Shown: piece by piece, positions 22,286 to 34,747 of the stretch
Position numbering within the stretch: position 1 is the first letter of the stretch
Layout: every line of letters begins with the position of its first letter
From: Curvularia sp. ZM96
Taxonomy: Eukaryota; Ascomycota; Dothideomycetes; Pleosporales; Pleosporaceae
Reading direction: 5' to 3'
NCBI GenBank assembly: GCA_022457065.1
Contig: JAJGBQ010000005.1
Span: forward strand, 3,286,001-3,350,000
DNA: 64,000 nucleotides
Translations under genes and position numbers: made by a program
The notes under the pieces: model-generated
Databases searched by the model: none
The model's input: only the letters and a program-made list of their open reading frames with translations
Told to the model about the DNA's origin: nothing

Positions 22286-24263
22286 GGAGAAATAAGGCGT
22301 CGTGTTAGGTGCTGATGGGAGGTTTTTGTCTTCTGTCTTTACTCTTTTCTTGTTCTTTCTTTTGCGGGCGTGTGAAATTGGTAGAAATAGATGGGTGGGT
22401 AGGAAGACGGGCTGGTGGTTATGTAAATATTTGGTGCGAGAGCAGGCCCTCCTGAAAATGAAAACAAAAGTAAAAATAAAAAAGGTGTATTAAAAATCGA
22501 GTGTCAGTGCTCCTTTGTTCCGTAGTGAACTTAGAGAAACCAAATTTGGAGTCGAACCTTCTGCTACTCTGTTGTCTCAAGCCAGTGCCCTTATTATGGG
22601 AGTTTTCTTTTTGCACTCTGACTACTACTAACTTATTTGAATAGTAGGTTAGTATTTGTGATCTTCTAATACTACGTCAACCTTCCTGTTCGGAGAAATG
22701 CGCACACAGCATATTTGTAAAAGACTTTTTGCAAATATCTTAGTGGCTGTTAACTGCAATGTTTCATAACTAGTCGTCTGGTCGTGAACGCAGCTGCCAT
22801 CAATTTGTAATTAACGAGAGCCATCTTTACTACACTCGGTTTAAGATTGCTGTACATTCCCAGAAGCAAGTATGATGATTCCATATCTGATTTACAGGAA
22901 ATGAAGGCAAAGTATCCTATTCTGATGACGCAAGGGCTGGACCTTACCTGTTGCTTTCTCTGACTGTTGTTACAATCCCTTATGTCTCGATCTTGTGAAG
23001 ATGCATAATTTACAGTTTCTCCCACATGGAGGCCTCTCTGTGTCTTGTTTTGAATATGTTAACATGGACAACTGGTGAATATGCATATCTAATACCCGAA
23101 TCCCACTTCTAGTTCATCATACCCAAACTTACTCCGGTGCCTGAGAGGGAGTAATACAGTGGCACCATACGACCAAGTCACGAGGATTAAGTTTGATACG
23201 AAACAAGAACTCTATATTTCAGATATCGTCAAGGGTCCAGAACGTTCTGAAAAGTACCAACCCATCTGGAAGATCATTACCTAGTGACCGGTATGAGAAC
23301 TTTGCTTACTACTGATAGATTGATTAAGCAACCTGTTATATCTATGTACGCGCGAGCCCCGGTCAATATCATCGCTAATCGGTGGAGACAAGGTTTCGTA
23401 CGGCGTAATACCGGCCTGGCGAGACTCTCTTCTATGTATGACATATCCTTTCGGTCCGAAAGATACAGCATCACGGCCGGAGTTCCCGTGCTAGGCGACC
23501 AGATTTCTCTTTGTTTCTGATTTATTTCCTCTCGTGATACTTCGGCACCTTAGAGGACGACCATGCAATATATGTTGTTTCAATATGAAAATTGGATTTT
23601 TAGAAGAACCGTGGGTTGGATCGGCTTGAAAGAACATTGAGGAAAATGGCCTGATAGTGGATTGCAGTCAGGCAGGAACATGAGTCGTATCACGCTAAGT
23701 TGTGATGATCATGAAGTCGAGATACCTCGTATGACTGATACGAGCAAGGGGTGGCGCAAGTAACATGATTCAGCGCGCACACAAAAGAAAGCAGACGTCG
23801 AATCAGTGGCGGCTAAACTCATTATTATTTCTCATTCTACTCAAGCGTATTGATACAAACGGGCGATCATGACAGAAAGACAATGTATTGGATGATGCAA
23901 AAGTGATCAGCGCCTTTCTCAGGGATTGCATGAATATATGGGCTGATCAGTCGGCCCAGCAGGCTCCCTCAGCGTCTTTGAGGGGTATCTTTCAAATGTC
24001 GTAATTCTTTCTGGTGTACCAATGCATATCATCTTGACAACGAATACTATCCCTTCCTCATGTCATCGGGCAACTGTCGCAGGTGAATCATCACATCCTC
24101 AATATTTCCTTCGAGACGGCACGTTTTAACCAAAGATTTACTGATCGTCAAATCGATCAAATGCTCAAGGAGCACAGATTGGGTTTGAAGTATGGACCTG
24201 CGTCTGCGATGATCTCGACGTGGAATGTCAGCTTTGACAGACATGAGGATGAATTCGAGATGC
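22286..24263. other. Intergenic stretch between GT90 and MED10
   Basis: Two kilobases between the convergent GT90 and MED10 stops. The DNA is more AT-rich than the flanking genes and has no frame above about 91 codons that looks like protein. A perfect B-box-like string (GGTTCGACTCC, minus strand, near 22548-22558) lacks a tRNA body around it. Confidence 0.5.
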
Positions 24264-24793
24264 CTATACTGGCACTTTCCCACCAGTAGACTCCACTACA
24301 GAGACGACATCATCTTTAAGCTCCGGAATAGCATTAGAGACTTGCCATGCCAGTTGCTCTTGTAGCATGCGGTATGCATCGATACGACCGTTCAGCATCT
24401 GGTTCATTCGCTGCACTGTCTCCACAAATTCGCGAGTGAAAATATCAGGATTCCTGGAATTCTCGACATAGGACATGACTTCAGGTGGTATGTCGATTTG
24501 CACAGAAGGTGCAGTTCTCGACAGTTTCACTAGGTTTTGAACCAGCGATTGGCTACAAACTAGTCAGACCTGCGGCATATTGCGAACATGCAACATGGAC
24601 ATACATTTCGCGCTTCATAGCCTCTTGTGTCGTGTTGCCATGATGATCATACCCTTGCACAATGAGATTGTAAAGGTTCTGAACGATGTCCTTGAGTTGG
24701 GCCTCGACCTCGACTATCGCCGCTACAAATTACATGAGCATAATTTCTCAGAAGTGTATTCGATTACCTACATTCAGGACTTAGAGTTGCCAT
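24264..24793 (-). CDS. MED10: Mediator complex subunit 10
   Basis: MED10 (yeast Nut2) sits in the middle module of Mediator and links activators to RNA polymerase II. Three exons: 24793-24772, 24722-24605 and 24552-24264, with introns of 49 and 52 bp, both ending TTTGTAG; 142 residues, the usual size. The conserved core is clear: VEAQLKDIVQNLYNLIVQ, then TQEAMKREIQSLVQNLVKLS, PPEVMSYVENSRNPDIFTRE, and NQMLNGRIDAYRMLQEQLA. The ATG at 24793 is fixed by an in-frame seven-codon first exon (MATLSPE). The gene is divergent from the PXA gene, with 235 bp between start codons, so the two promoters probably overlap. Confidence 0.93.
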
Positions 24794-25028
24794 GTTGGTG
24801 TGGACAGTGGAGGCCGTGAAAGGGCGTTGGCGCGTGACAAGGTGCCACGAGGGTTGGTGCCAAGCCTCGGTTAGACTTTCCTTAGCCAGCCGCAGCGGTC
24901 AGCTGTCGTCATAGCTCACACTACAGCTACCCCAACAACGACCTTCACTGCACTGCGACCGCATAACAGCCTTCCATGCCGTATTCGGATCATTGCTGAG
25001 CTTAGGCAACGATGATAGTTGCCCTACG
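24794..25028. promoter_or_regulatory. Shared divergent promoter of MED10 and the PXA gene
   Basis: The 235 bases between the two start codons must hold both promoters and 5' leaders. No clear TATA box is visible. Transcription starts cannot be placed from sequence alone. Confidence 0.5.
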
Positions 25029-27759
25029 ATGACGGAGAGCATGAAGCGGGACTTTGATGTCCCTCTTTCGCAGCCGCCAGGCCTTCAAGCCCCAATGCCA
25101 TCTACTCCAGGAAATACAGGCGGCAAACTGCCGAATCACGCTCGTGCTACAAGTCCAACTCGACTACCCGACTCTCAGAAGCCCCAACCAGATACCACCT
25201 CAGACAAAGCAACAGCGGCTTTTATTCGACGCACCCTGTGCTCTCACAACGTGCTACTTGGAAACGGCGAGAAAGGACGCAGCACACCACGGCCTATTGA
25301 AGACGTACTGCCACCCTTGACAAGCTCAAATGCAGTCGACCTCCAGCTGTACGGCATCATTTCTGTGATCATCAAAGAATTCGTACAGACGTGGTACTCA
25401 AAGATCACTCCGGATCAAGTGTTTGTCAACGAAGTGATTCAGATCATTGCTCATTGCACCAGGGGTCTTGAGCAGCGCTTAAGAAAGGTTGATTTGGAAT
25501 CTTTATTGCTAGACGAGATCCCTGAAATACTCCAGTCCCATCTAAGCTGTAGGTGATCCCGATCTCTGGACTATTGCATGGAATGTGTCTAATGCTCTAT
25601 GACCAGCTTTTCGCATAGCGAAGCGTCAAGCCACCTCCTGCAATTCACTAACATCAGACCCCCGTACGATTTACCATACGCTCCACCCACACCCTGCACT
25701 ATCTCCTGTCCCAACCGATGCTGTGCCGGCGTCAGTTCTTGAACAACGGGAAAGTGAGTCCGCGTGGCGTCAACTGCTTGTTCACGGGGTACTGGCTCTA
25801 CTGCTGCCTACTGAGGACCTAAAGAATGGTTGCCTTCGCGCGCTGGTGGCTGAGATCTTTGCAGAGATGATTCTCGGAAACGGCATCAGCGGGAAAGCGT
25901 GTGAGGGGTGGGTGCTATGGGAGGGTATTACAAGAATAGCCGAAGTATTGCAAACCGACGATACGAAAGAGACTGGTCACGAATCAGGAGGCCCTAACGG
26001 AGAGCAATCACTGAACCGCCTGGAACGCTACGGCCTTTTACCGCATCAAGGGACAGAAGCCAGGACGAGTGAGCGACTGGATGTTGAGCAGCAGCGCCCT
26101 AAGCAGCTGCTAGTATCCACGACTGGGCTCTTTTGGGCCGTCATCCAATATGCATTTTTGGCGTTTACTGCGGCGCGCGCGGTGATTTTGTGTCTGGCGA
26201 CATCGTCTTCTCTGCCGTCAAGATATGTCACAAGCGAGCAGTCATCGGGTCAAGTCTCTGACCAATTGCAAATGCCGCAAACCAAGTCTGCGACTCCAAA
26301 GCGCCCGTTGGGAGGCAAACGGCCCGTAGTGAGTATGGCTTTGTGGAGCTGTGCAGCACAGGTTGTTGAGTTAGATGTCCGCATGCCTTGGCTATCGGGT
26401 TTCACTTCAATGCTCCATCGTGGAGCCCTGGTCGGCCCAGGCAGGGTGGGTGAGACGGACGGTGTATTGGACAGGTGAGTGGCGACAATCTCCTCTTCTT
26501 GATGTTGATGCCGTGGTTGGCCAGGCGTCGGGGCGTGGCTGGTTCGTGCGAGACAGGGTAAGATAGCTCCGCATGCGATTTCAGTCACTTGACTTCGCTT
26601 CAGCGAATGCGACGGCCCGCAGGCTCACACACTGGATTATCCCTGCCGTGGCGCATCGACTCATGCAAGCCTCAGCACCCGTTCCGGGCGGCAACTCGAC
26701 ACGTTTTGGACATAGTTTTGCCAAACACCACCAAGCAACGCACGATGCTTACAATTGGGCCGAGACTATTCTGCAGCACAGCTTTCCGTCGGCGTACAGG
26801 GCGTGCTGGGGAGCCTACACAGGGTCTGCATATCCTGAGCTGTCTCACCGATCTTTCATCCCAAGACTGGCCGAACTGCGCTTGGGTTACAGCATTAGCC
26901 CAAGATCCCGACCCTGCCACCAGCTGACATGGCCTCGTTTTTCGTTCTTTACGCCTTAGCGACCTGCAACACTGCTACCGTCATCTTACCGGAGTGGCAA
27001 TCCTAGCAAGCATACGCTTCACTCGCCCAGTGCGCTCTTATTTGTGGAAACAGTCGACGAATGACGAAGGACCCGGACTTTTGGATGCGGCTTGGACTGG
27101 CTGCGAGGTTTTTCAGTTGCATTCCGGTACAACCAGTCAATCTCGCTTGACATGGGCATACGCCTCACTTTGTGGACCACATCAATATCCCTCTCCACCT
27201 CGTCCGACCGATTAGCTCCATGCACTGTCGTCTCCGTCATGTTCAACCACCAATTCACTGTCCCGCGGACTGGCCTACCTGTCGAGGACACCACACACGC
27301 ATTTGCATTGTTTTGCACCAATTGGCTTCATCTGTCTATATCATCATTCGGGCACTAACCATGAGCATCTGCAGGTTTCTCTCCCGCACTATACACACCA
27401 GGATTCTGAACCCCGCTTTCCTTCCCGTGGCGCTTCGCACCCTCCGTGCAACTCTTTTCCCTAATAACGCACTCGGGCCCCCACGTCAAGTCCCAACTGA
27501 CGAAGAGATCGAGAGCATTAAGCACTGCTGTGCCGCCACGCTCCTCAACCTAGTCCCAGCTAAGATAGCCGCAACCTTCTTTGCGAGCGACGAGCGTGAA
27601 GCCCAGATCCAACAGGTCGAGGACGTTCTAGGCTGTCTTGAGGACACGTACCTCAACAAGCATCTGATCTTCCAAATTGTGGAATTGATTGTCCTGCGTC
27701 TCTTCCCGGAGTTAGGGGAACAAAGCGTAAAGGATCTTTTGGAGGAGCGTATCAGCTGA
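25029..27759 (+). CDS. PXA-domain protein (sorting-nexin-associated type) with a 900-bp intron
   Basis: PXA domains are found beside PX/RGS domains in sorting nexins; stand-alone fungal PXA proteins are presumed endosomal or membrane-trafficking factors. Proposed exons: 25029-25548, 25607-26474 and 27375-27759; 590 residues. The domain begins at about residue 60 with TAAFIRRTLCSHNVLL and includes LYGIISVIIKEFVQTWYSKI, then across intron 1 SSFRIAKRQATS, YHTLHPHPALSP, and LLVHGVLALLLPTEDLKNGC with LVAEIFAEMIL. After a hydrophobic middle (FWAVIQYAFLAFTAARAVI), exon 2 ends GRVGETDGVLD and exon 3 resumes RFLSRTIHTRIL and TLRATLFPNNALGPP, a junction that fits family members as I know them. The frame is perfect across a GTGAGT donor and CTGCAG acceptor 900 bp apart. 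No PX domain is present. Confidence 0.82.
26475..27374 (+). other. Unusually long intron (900 bp) in the PXA gene
   Basis: Bounded by GACAG|GTGAGT and CATCTGCAG|G, keeping the D-R-F-L reading frame. Every other intron proposed in this window is 49-289 bp. Its composition is not AT-rich, and it contains chance frames up to 128 codons (for example 26573-26959) without a recognisable domain. It could hide unrecognised exons, an insertion, or a second transcript. Confidence 0.6.
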
Positions 27760-30700
27760 GATGACGTCTGCACTGTCACGAATCTGACAATTGATGTTGC
27801 GGACCGCGCATCTTTGGCTGGCAAGGCCCGACCCTCGCTGGCGCCTAAGAAGTCTCACCGCTAGGTGTGGGCGAACTGCTGGGCACGGCCCGTCGCGCAC
27901 TTGTCACTGCTTGTACCGTGTTCAGATGGCTCAGGATTCAGGTTCAAGTTCCTAGTCGCGTACATGCTTCCTCTGCAGGGTTTTGCCCTATGGCAGCGGC
28001 AACAGCGATCAGAGTGCAGCTACATGATGTATAGTCATGTATGTATTACCAACTCATCGCGCGTCCCATATGGAATTGTAGTAGATACATACACCGCTGC
28101 TCTTGTAAAAGAGGGGGTTTGGCCAATTAAAAAATTCACCCGCAGGGTTGTTGAGGCACATGGCGTTTAGACTGCAGCTTGCCTGCATGCCGCAGCGGCC
28201 ACCTGACTATTCGGGGTACTGCCGAGGGGAGTCTACGAGAACTGTACCACGAGATACCCCACAGTATTACCTTACCTTACCTCGAACCAGCCTCAACTCA
28301 AGCCAACCCTCCATTACGCCTGGTGCAGAGCTCATGCTAGCAAATATCTCATCATGGAGCAGGGAAAAAACCAGTCTAGTGCACGTGTAAGAACAGCGCT
28401 TGGACAAGCCGTCTCTCAGCCGCTCGGGGAGCGCGACGGTCCGTGTCAGCTCGTCGACTATGCGGGGACAAATCGCATACAACCGGCAGCCTTCTGTCAA
28501 CCATTGATATTGGATGACAAACGATGCGGCAGCAACAAAGGCGACATCGACAGCGTTTTAGTTCAATCAGAGCAGCCTGTGAAATTCCAACACATCTTCA
28601 TGGGCCAAAACTAGTTTGTCACGGTCCCGCTACTCCTTACATTGAAGCCCCACTAGAAGACATGTGTCTGCTAGCAAAATTGGTTTAGGATGTTGCTGTG
28701 AACCATCGCTGGCCGCGGAACGTTTGTATCGCCACTTTGTTTATTCCCGAGCACTTCCAGCGAGCCCAAGCCGTTTCAAATTCAAACATACAGCTCCACC
28801 TTCAGACCAGGTTTCGACTGTGCAGTCGCGACAACCCGTTTTTGGCTCAAGTCATAGTAGTGGGCTGTGAAGTTCAGACTCTCCGAAGACTACCCCGCAT
28901 GCGCTGACAGCCCTTATGACTCGACTATCACTTATCGCTCTCACCAGGGTTACCGCACGGTACCTGACAGTTTATGCCCGAATAGCCTAATGGTGTCATG
29001 AAACCGTTTCAAAGCATTCTCCATCCGGTTGGGCACCAGTTGAACGAAGAACCACGAAACACCACACAATCCGCCGCCGCCGGAGCTGTCGCCTCTTGCG
29101 GCGCAGTTTCTCTGCATCTTGACGCTTTCATCATTTCTGGCCCTATGGTATAACGCGCGCGTTCAGGGCGCGTGCGTAGAATTTCACTCGGAGGCTATGC
29201 CCGCTCTGACTGACTCGTTGCCCAGGAATAATCTTGAAATGTTGATCCACTCTAGACTTGCAAGGCAGACAGGGGATCCTCTTGCGGCAACTCATTCGGA
29301 GGCCGCGCGATGCGCACGACGAAAAGAGCCACGACCCTGAAGCGCTCGCTACTCAGTATCGCAGGATGCAACGCCTGTCCCTGAGCGGCGCTCGCGACAG
29401 GGATCTTTGAGGGTCAGCAACCCTCTTTCCCATGGCCCTAGCGTCGTGAACACTCCAGCATCTACCATGCTCTCTTGCTAGCCGATTGGTGGTCAAGGGC
29501 CGTGAATGGGCATCAACGCTGCCACTTCGACCCGTGTTTCAACGGTTAAACAGCTTGCAAAACCAATTTGGGACGGGAGCGGGGAAGTTGACTCGGGCGA
29601 TGCAAAACATCACCCGTAGGGCAATCGTGGCCGTGCAGAATCGGCAACTCGCCATCCTACGTGGGGTGAGCATGAAATTTCAATAGTGCGTCGTACGACA
29701 GACTCATGGCAGCCAATTCGGATGAAACAAGCAACCACAGCATTGCTAGCCCTTACTCACACCTCTGTCATCAGACGAAATACAATACTGGAAGAGCGAG
29801 GGAGGAGATCGTCGCTTACAGAGAATCGTATGATAGCAATCGGCGTCAGTCAACGTATAGATGACGACGGTCGACAAGCATGACGCACATTCGTCAATGC
29901 AAAATCTCACTGCCAAGTGTGTTGCTGCATGATACCGAGTCGTGTCTCTGCTCGAAGATAGGCTCTGTTTGCCGGACCAGTTCATGCAATGGACTTTGGT
30001 TGACAACCGAGCAACGGGTTTCGGGTAACAGAAGGGTAGGTTTGACAGGGAGTGCAAGACAGAATGCAGAAGTCAGCAATCGGCGAGTGAATGAAATTGT
30101 TCTCTTCACATGCAACGGCAGTACGTATTGCTTATGCAGCGCCTAGATTCCATACAAAGATATCTGCCGCTCCAGTCGTCATATTGTACCATCAATTCTG
30201 CAGCTAACGATCTGTGTCTCTTCCCCGCCACACGTGACACTGCCTTTCAGTGTATCTTAAGAACCATACGAATGTGACCGTACGTAGCTAAGGGCAAGGC
30301 TAGAAGCCTGTCCCTGTGACACGCGCACACTGACGAACGTGTCACCCGATAAGACAACCCGGAGGCCTGGATTTTGTTGCTCCCAGAAATCCTACTTGTT
30401 AGCCGGTTCGGCCCAAGCCCCTCATTCCCATGCGACGTTGCACAGCATTGAAAGTTGATCACGTGAGTATCCAGCACACGCAGGTACCACGACATGAGAA
30501 AGTCAACCCAAAAAGAGCATGGTAGTTGTGAGCTTTTGCCATCTGCATTCGTAGTCCGATCTGCCAGCGCATTGTGCATTGCGCATCGCGGACCATCTAG
30601 ACCCCACTGGATGCGGGGGAGCCTAGTTCGGAACGGACATTCTTATATCATTTTACTTTTTGCGCAGAAAACCCATTGGCTATTTTGGTGTCAAGCGCAG

Positions 30701-33700
30701 ATACGCCTTTGGACAACAAAACAAACTAAGCCAACGGAGCTGTTGAGAAAGAAGCGAGATGACGACAATGGGCTTTTTCTTCAGCCTAGGAGGGTGTAGT
30801 ACGTTAGCTAAGGGAAACTCTTCCGTTTTTTCTCGCAGCATTTCCCGCAAAGCCCGATTTTGGGTCTCCCCGAAGCCAAAGTCAAAAGCATAGCGTACTG
30901 TAGTTTGTGCTTTGGTGTTTTTGGGGCGCTACCTCGATCATCGTAGTGTATGATCTAGGATGTACATCGCGAAAACGCAACTCGTCGTCCGAGCGAGCGC
31001 TGCGCAAGGAAGACTCTCCGATAAGGGCCGAAACGGGTCATCTCCACCTGGAACAATGAGGAGAAAAAGTACGAAGTTTAAAAATGCATGCTACGAATTT
31101 TTTGGGAAAAGAGATTGGCGATGTGCATCTCGCCCGTGTTCAAATCGTGATCGGTGGGCTGGTTGCGACAACTATGTCGTACGAGTATCCGCCACTGTTG
31201 CACACCAATGTCAGGCAATTAAATACGTGACGTATCCTTTGCATGTGTCAAACCCCTATGCGTCGTAATGAAGAGCTAGACTGGGCTGTCAGACGGTTTC
31301 AATAGGTTTGCAGTTAATTGCTTCATAGTTCAAGTTTAGAGACATAGTATACCATTTTGGCGGGCATGAAAATCTCATCCCCATACGGTATGGCCGTGCC
31401 TACGGCTTCTGGCGTCGGTCCGTACCGTAACCGGCCTTGTATACACCACGAGCTTTGCAATCACCGTAGAAAGCAAAGGACTAGGAAATATGAAAAAACA
31501 AAGAAATGACAGCCAGTACGAAAGCGAAAAGTAGAGGTACGATATACCATTTCCCACTTTGTCGCGCCGGGAACATGGGGAAAAAGAAACACCGCATACC
31601 GTGCCGAGAGAGATGCCGAGGACAAGGTTGGCGGAAAGTCGGCTTGTGGGGGGCCCTCTAAGCCTTTTAGCTGCTTTTGGCGTTTCTTTTTAACGTCCTG
31701 TCCTCTTTCGCGCAAGCACAGCCGCGCGGAATAGCCATAGTTGAGCAAGCATACGTTTAATACTTTTTTGATTTTTGCTGCGCTCGCAACGGATGCCCAA
31801 TTAAACGTTGAAACAGGTACTAGCCGCAGGGTACGCTGCGACAAATAAGAAAGTACAAAAGCGAGGCAGAAAAAACAGAAGATGGGGAATGCGAAACGAA
31901 AATGAAGCATTAGCTGGAGAAGGAAAAAGGGAAAAGCAAAAGAAAGCAAGATAAACGGGCTACCTGCATTAGCGATACAGTAGTTTTTCGCTCAATCTAG
32001 ACTTCTATCCCACCCGTAACGAGCGAGAACGGGAAGAAGAAAATAAGTACGAAAACCAAAGCATAAAAACAAAGAAAACACGGCAATGAACACGTATTGC
32101 TTTTGCGCATTTCAGCGGCACTGCATTGCATGTTCGACTGTTGTAACCAATATGCCTGGCTCACCTCCCTTTTTCGTCTCACCATGGTCCCCCTCGCACC
32201 CCACCCATTCATCCCAATCCCCCCAAATGCGAAAAAGAGATCTGCAAAATAAAGCCCTATATACATGTGTAAGCATCTTGATAACGAAATTGGGGAAACC
32301 TCGGCGTAAACTTGACTCGCGCGCGCCACATACCCCAAACGAGCAAAAAACCCGGCAATTCGGCCCCAAAAAAGAAAATGATACGCCAGATAAAATAGGA
32401 ATAAAAAATGCGACTTTAAAATTTCCTAAACGCAAGTCTACCCGCAGGCGCGCGTCCTAACAGTCAACAAAAAAGAAGATTTGGAGCAAGAGACGAGCGT
32501 GAGCTAACAAAAAAACGCCACGACAGAGCGCCACGCTCCAGACCTGCATTCCTCTCAGCCCGGGGCGGATCTAATCCGTCGCGCCCGGCGCCGGCGCGCG
32601 CGAGCGAGCGAACGAGGGAGCGCCCCCATCCGCGCTTGCTAGCTTCCCCGGACGATCCTATCCATTTTGCCCTCTCACCTCAACACACGTACACGTATCT
32701 GTTCCCTGCGCCCTCCCTTCCTTTCCCTTACATACGCTTTACGAACGAAAAGGATTTGCTGACGCTCGCACGTACCGCCAGCTTCGGCTACCTAGCGGGG
32801 GAAGCGGGCAAACGCGTCCATACGTACTGCTAGACAAAAGTCTAAGTATGCACGATGAGTAGAATGTAGGAATAGGAAGCGAAGTTGCATCGCGGAAGGG
32901 CGGGAGGAGGGCTGTGACGATGGGAACGAGGCTGAGTAAGAGGCTCTTCTTTTATCGTAGGTTTAGGGTTTGGAGTTTTGAGACGAAGGGGGGGAGGTTA
33001 CATAGATCCAGACCCGAGCGAAGGGGTAGAGCGAGGAGGAGGCGTGGGGGATGGGGCGTGGAGATGGAAGAATAGGGAAGGATGAGGCGATTATTGGGAT
33101 TCTGATCTTCTTCCTTCGTATCTTGACTCCATCCTTTGCAGAATTAGATGTATGTGCGTGGTCTAGATCTCTTTCTTGTCATCTCAGGTACATACACACT
33201 TTCATGGACATGACACACAATCCAGGAGACAGACAGCGGGAGAAAGAACATTACGTACATATGTACGCGATTTACGTTCATGAGATATCCACTTGCCGCT
33301 CTTCTATTTTTGACAAGTGTGTGTTTGAGAAGGAGAAACGCTGGCGTCATCGATGTCATAGTTTGAAGGGGGCTTGGTACCGCGAATTACTGACTAACAT
33401 GTGTCGTGTTCGTGTCGTCTTCATGTAATAGTGTGTTTTGCAGCATGTTTAGTCATGAGCTTGGTCCCTCTCCCCGCTGCTGCCCCTACAATCTTATTTT
33501 CTTGGTTGCTTTCTCCCTATTGTTTTTCGTCTTCTCCATGAGGCACAAGAAGAAAGAGTACATAGGCAGGGCTTATCTGTGCGTCAGAGGGCCTAAACTC
33601 CGTCTGGGCTGTGCTCGAGGCGGCGGCTGCGGGAAAATAAAAGATAAAAAGGCCGCTATGCGCCAGCGGCGTGTTTGAACGGCGCCTAGGGTTGTTGGAT

Positions 33701-34747
33701 GGGCATTTCCCACGTTGAGCCCATGGTTTTGCTTGTTTGGGACATGCGCATCCGCTATGCGTCGGACTCTGGCGATGACGCCTCGTAATTTCGGCGCTCA
33801 CACGTCGGTACTTTGTGAGGTCGACTGCTGAGCATCCCTTGTGCAAACGAGGGGCCCTGGGCGGTCGAGACGGTGGGCAGGCGCACGGGCCCCGGGCGGA
33901 GCGGCAAGTACCATCTGTTCGCAAGCGCAGGCCATGGCGATCTGCCCAGTGCGTCAGTGCGTCAGTGCTACTCCCGTGCCCGCACCAAACGCCCCAGCGC
34001 CCCGATTTATGAATAATGTCAAGGAAAATGACTAGTGGTAGAGTGGCAAGGCACAATCGTACATTTGTCCAACGACGCATTAATAGCATTGCAAAACATA
34101 AAACGCCCTTACGTTGAGCCTGTCGTGTCGGCAAGGGGTTGAGCAACTATATCGAGCCACTTATGGGTTACAGACCCGTTGCTCCCTTCCAGACTCTGTT
34201 ACTCCAAACCTTAGGCGCTGTACCAGGCAAATAAGAAATCAATAATCGAGACACTAGGGTGAAGCGTACAGGGTAATGGCCCGCGCGAGCGGTTACAATC
34301 TTTTGACGAAGGGAATGATTTGAAAATGGTGATGGTGCCGGTGTGTTGCGGCTGTGATTGCGGTGGTTGCGGCTGTTGCTCGCTGCTAAAGGGGGGTATA
34401 GTAGTTCGTCGAGTAAGGAAAAAACAACAACAAGCGAATAGCGCAAACTAGCGAAGGAAAGAATAGTCGAGTAAAGAAAAGAGAAAAAAAGAAAAGCAAA
34501 AAAAGCTAGCGATGCGGAGGCGAAGACAGTAATGCAGCGCAAAAGAGAAACAGAAAGAAAATCCAAAAAAAGGCTCCAATGAGCAATATTAGCCGTCTGG
34601 CTGGGTGTGTCAAAAAAAAAAAAGCTGGCCTCATGATCCAGCAGTGGAAGAAAGTTGTTGCACAGAATGAACTAAGTCAAAGGCGTACCGCGTGCTGCAT
34701 GGGCCTGTAGGGGGCCAGGCTTCCCACCAAGTGACGCAGCCGTCTCA
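27760..34747. other. Seven-kilobase gene-free region
   Basis: No gene, tRNA, rRNA or intact mobile element can be supported. The many 60-210-codon frames have no family resemblance. Bases 28-31 kb are mixed composition with no repeats I can see. From 31.4 kb there are A-rich stretches (31850-31930, 32020-32060, 34430-34570). A CpG-dense island at 32578-32636 followed by C/T-rich sequence looks promoter-like. The right end is the 3' flank of the CENP-B-type gene. Confidence 0.5.
32578..32636. promoter_or_regulatory. CpG-dense, promoter-like island
   Basis: About 60 bases of very high CpG content (GTCGCGCCCGGCGCCGGCGC, then GCGAGCGAGCGAACGAGGGA) stand out in AT-richer non-coding DNA. They are followed by C/T-rich sequence to about 32740. 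No convincing coding sequence starts downstream. The function is unknown; an untranslated or non-coding transcript start is one possibility. Confidence 0.3.

Noticed and set aside
22540..22610. B-box-like GGTTCGACTCC suggesting a tRNA
   Set aside because: No matching A box, anticodon stem or acceptor pairing can be built around it; T-stem pairing is also poor.
23255..23300. GGAAGATCATTACC-like string reminiscent of an 18S/ITS junction
   Set aside because: Only about a dozen bases agree and the flanks do not resemble rRNA or ITS.
26573..26959. 128-codon frame inside the long PXA intron as an extra exon
   Set aside because: Direct joining of the flanking exons restores the expected family sequence; the frame itself matches nothing.
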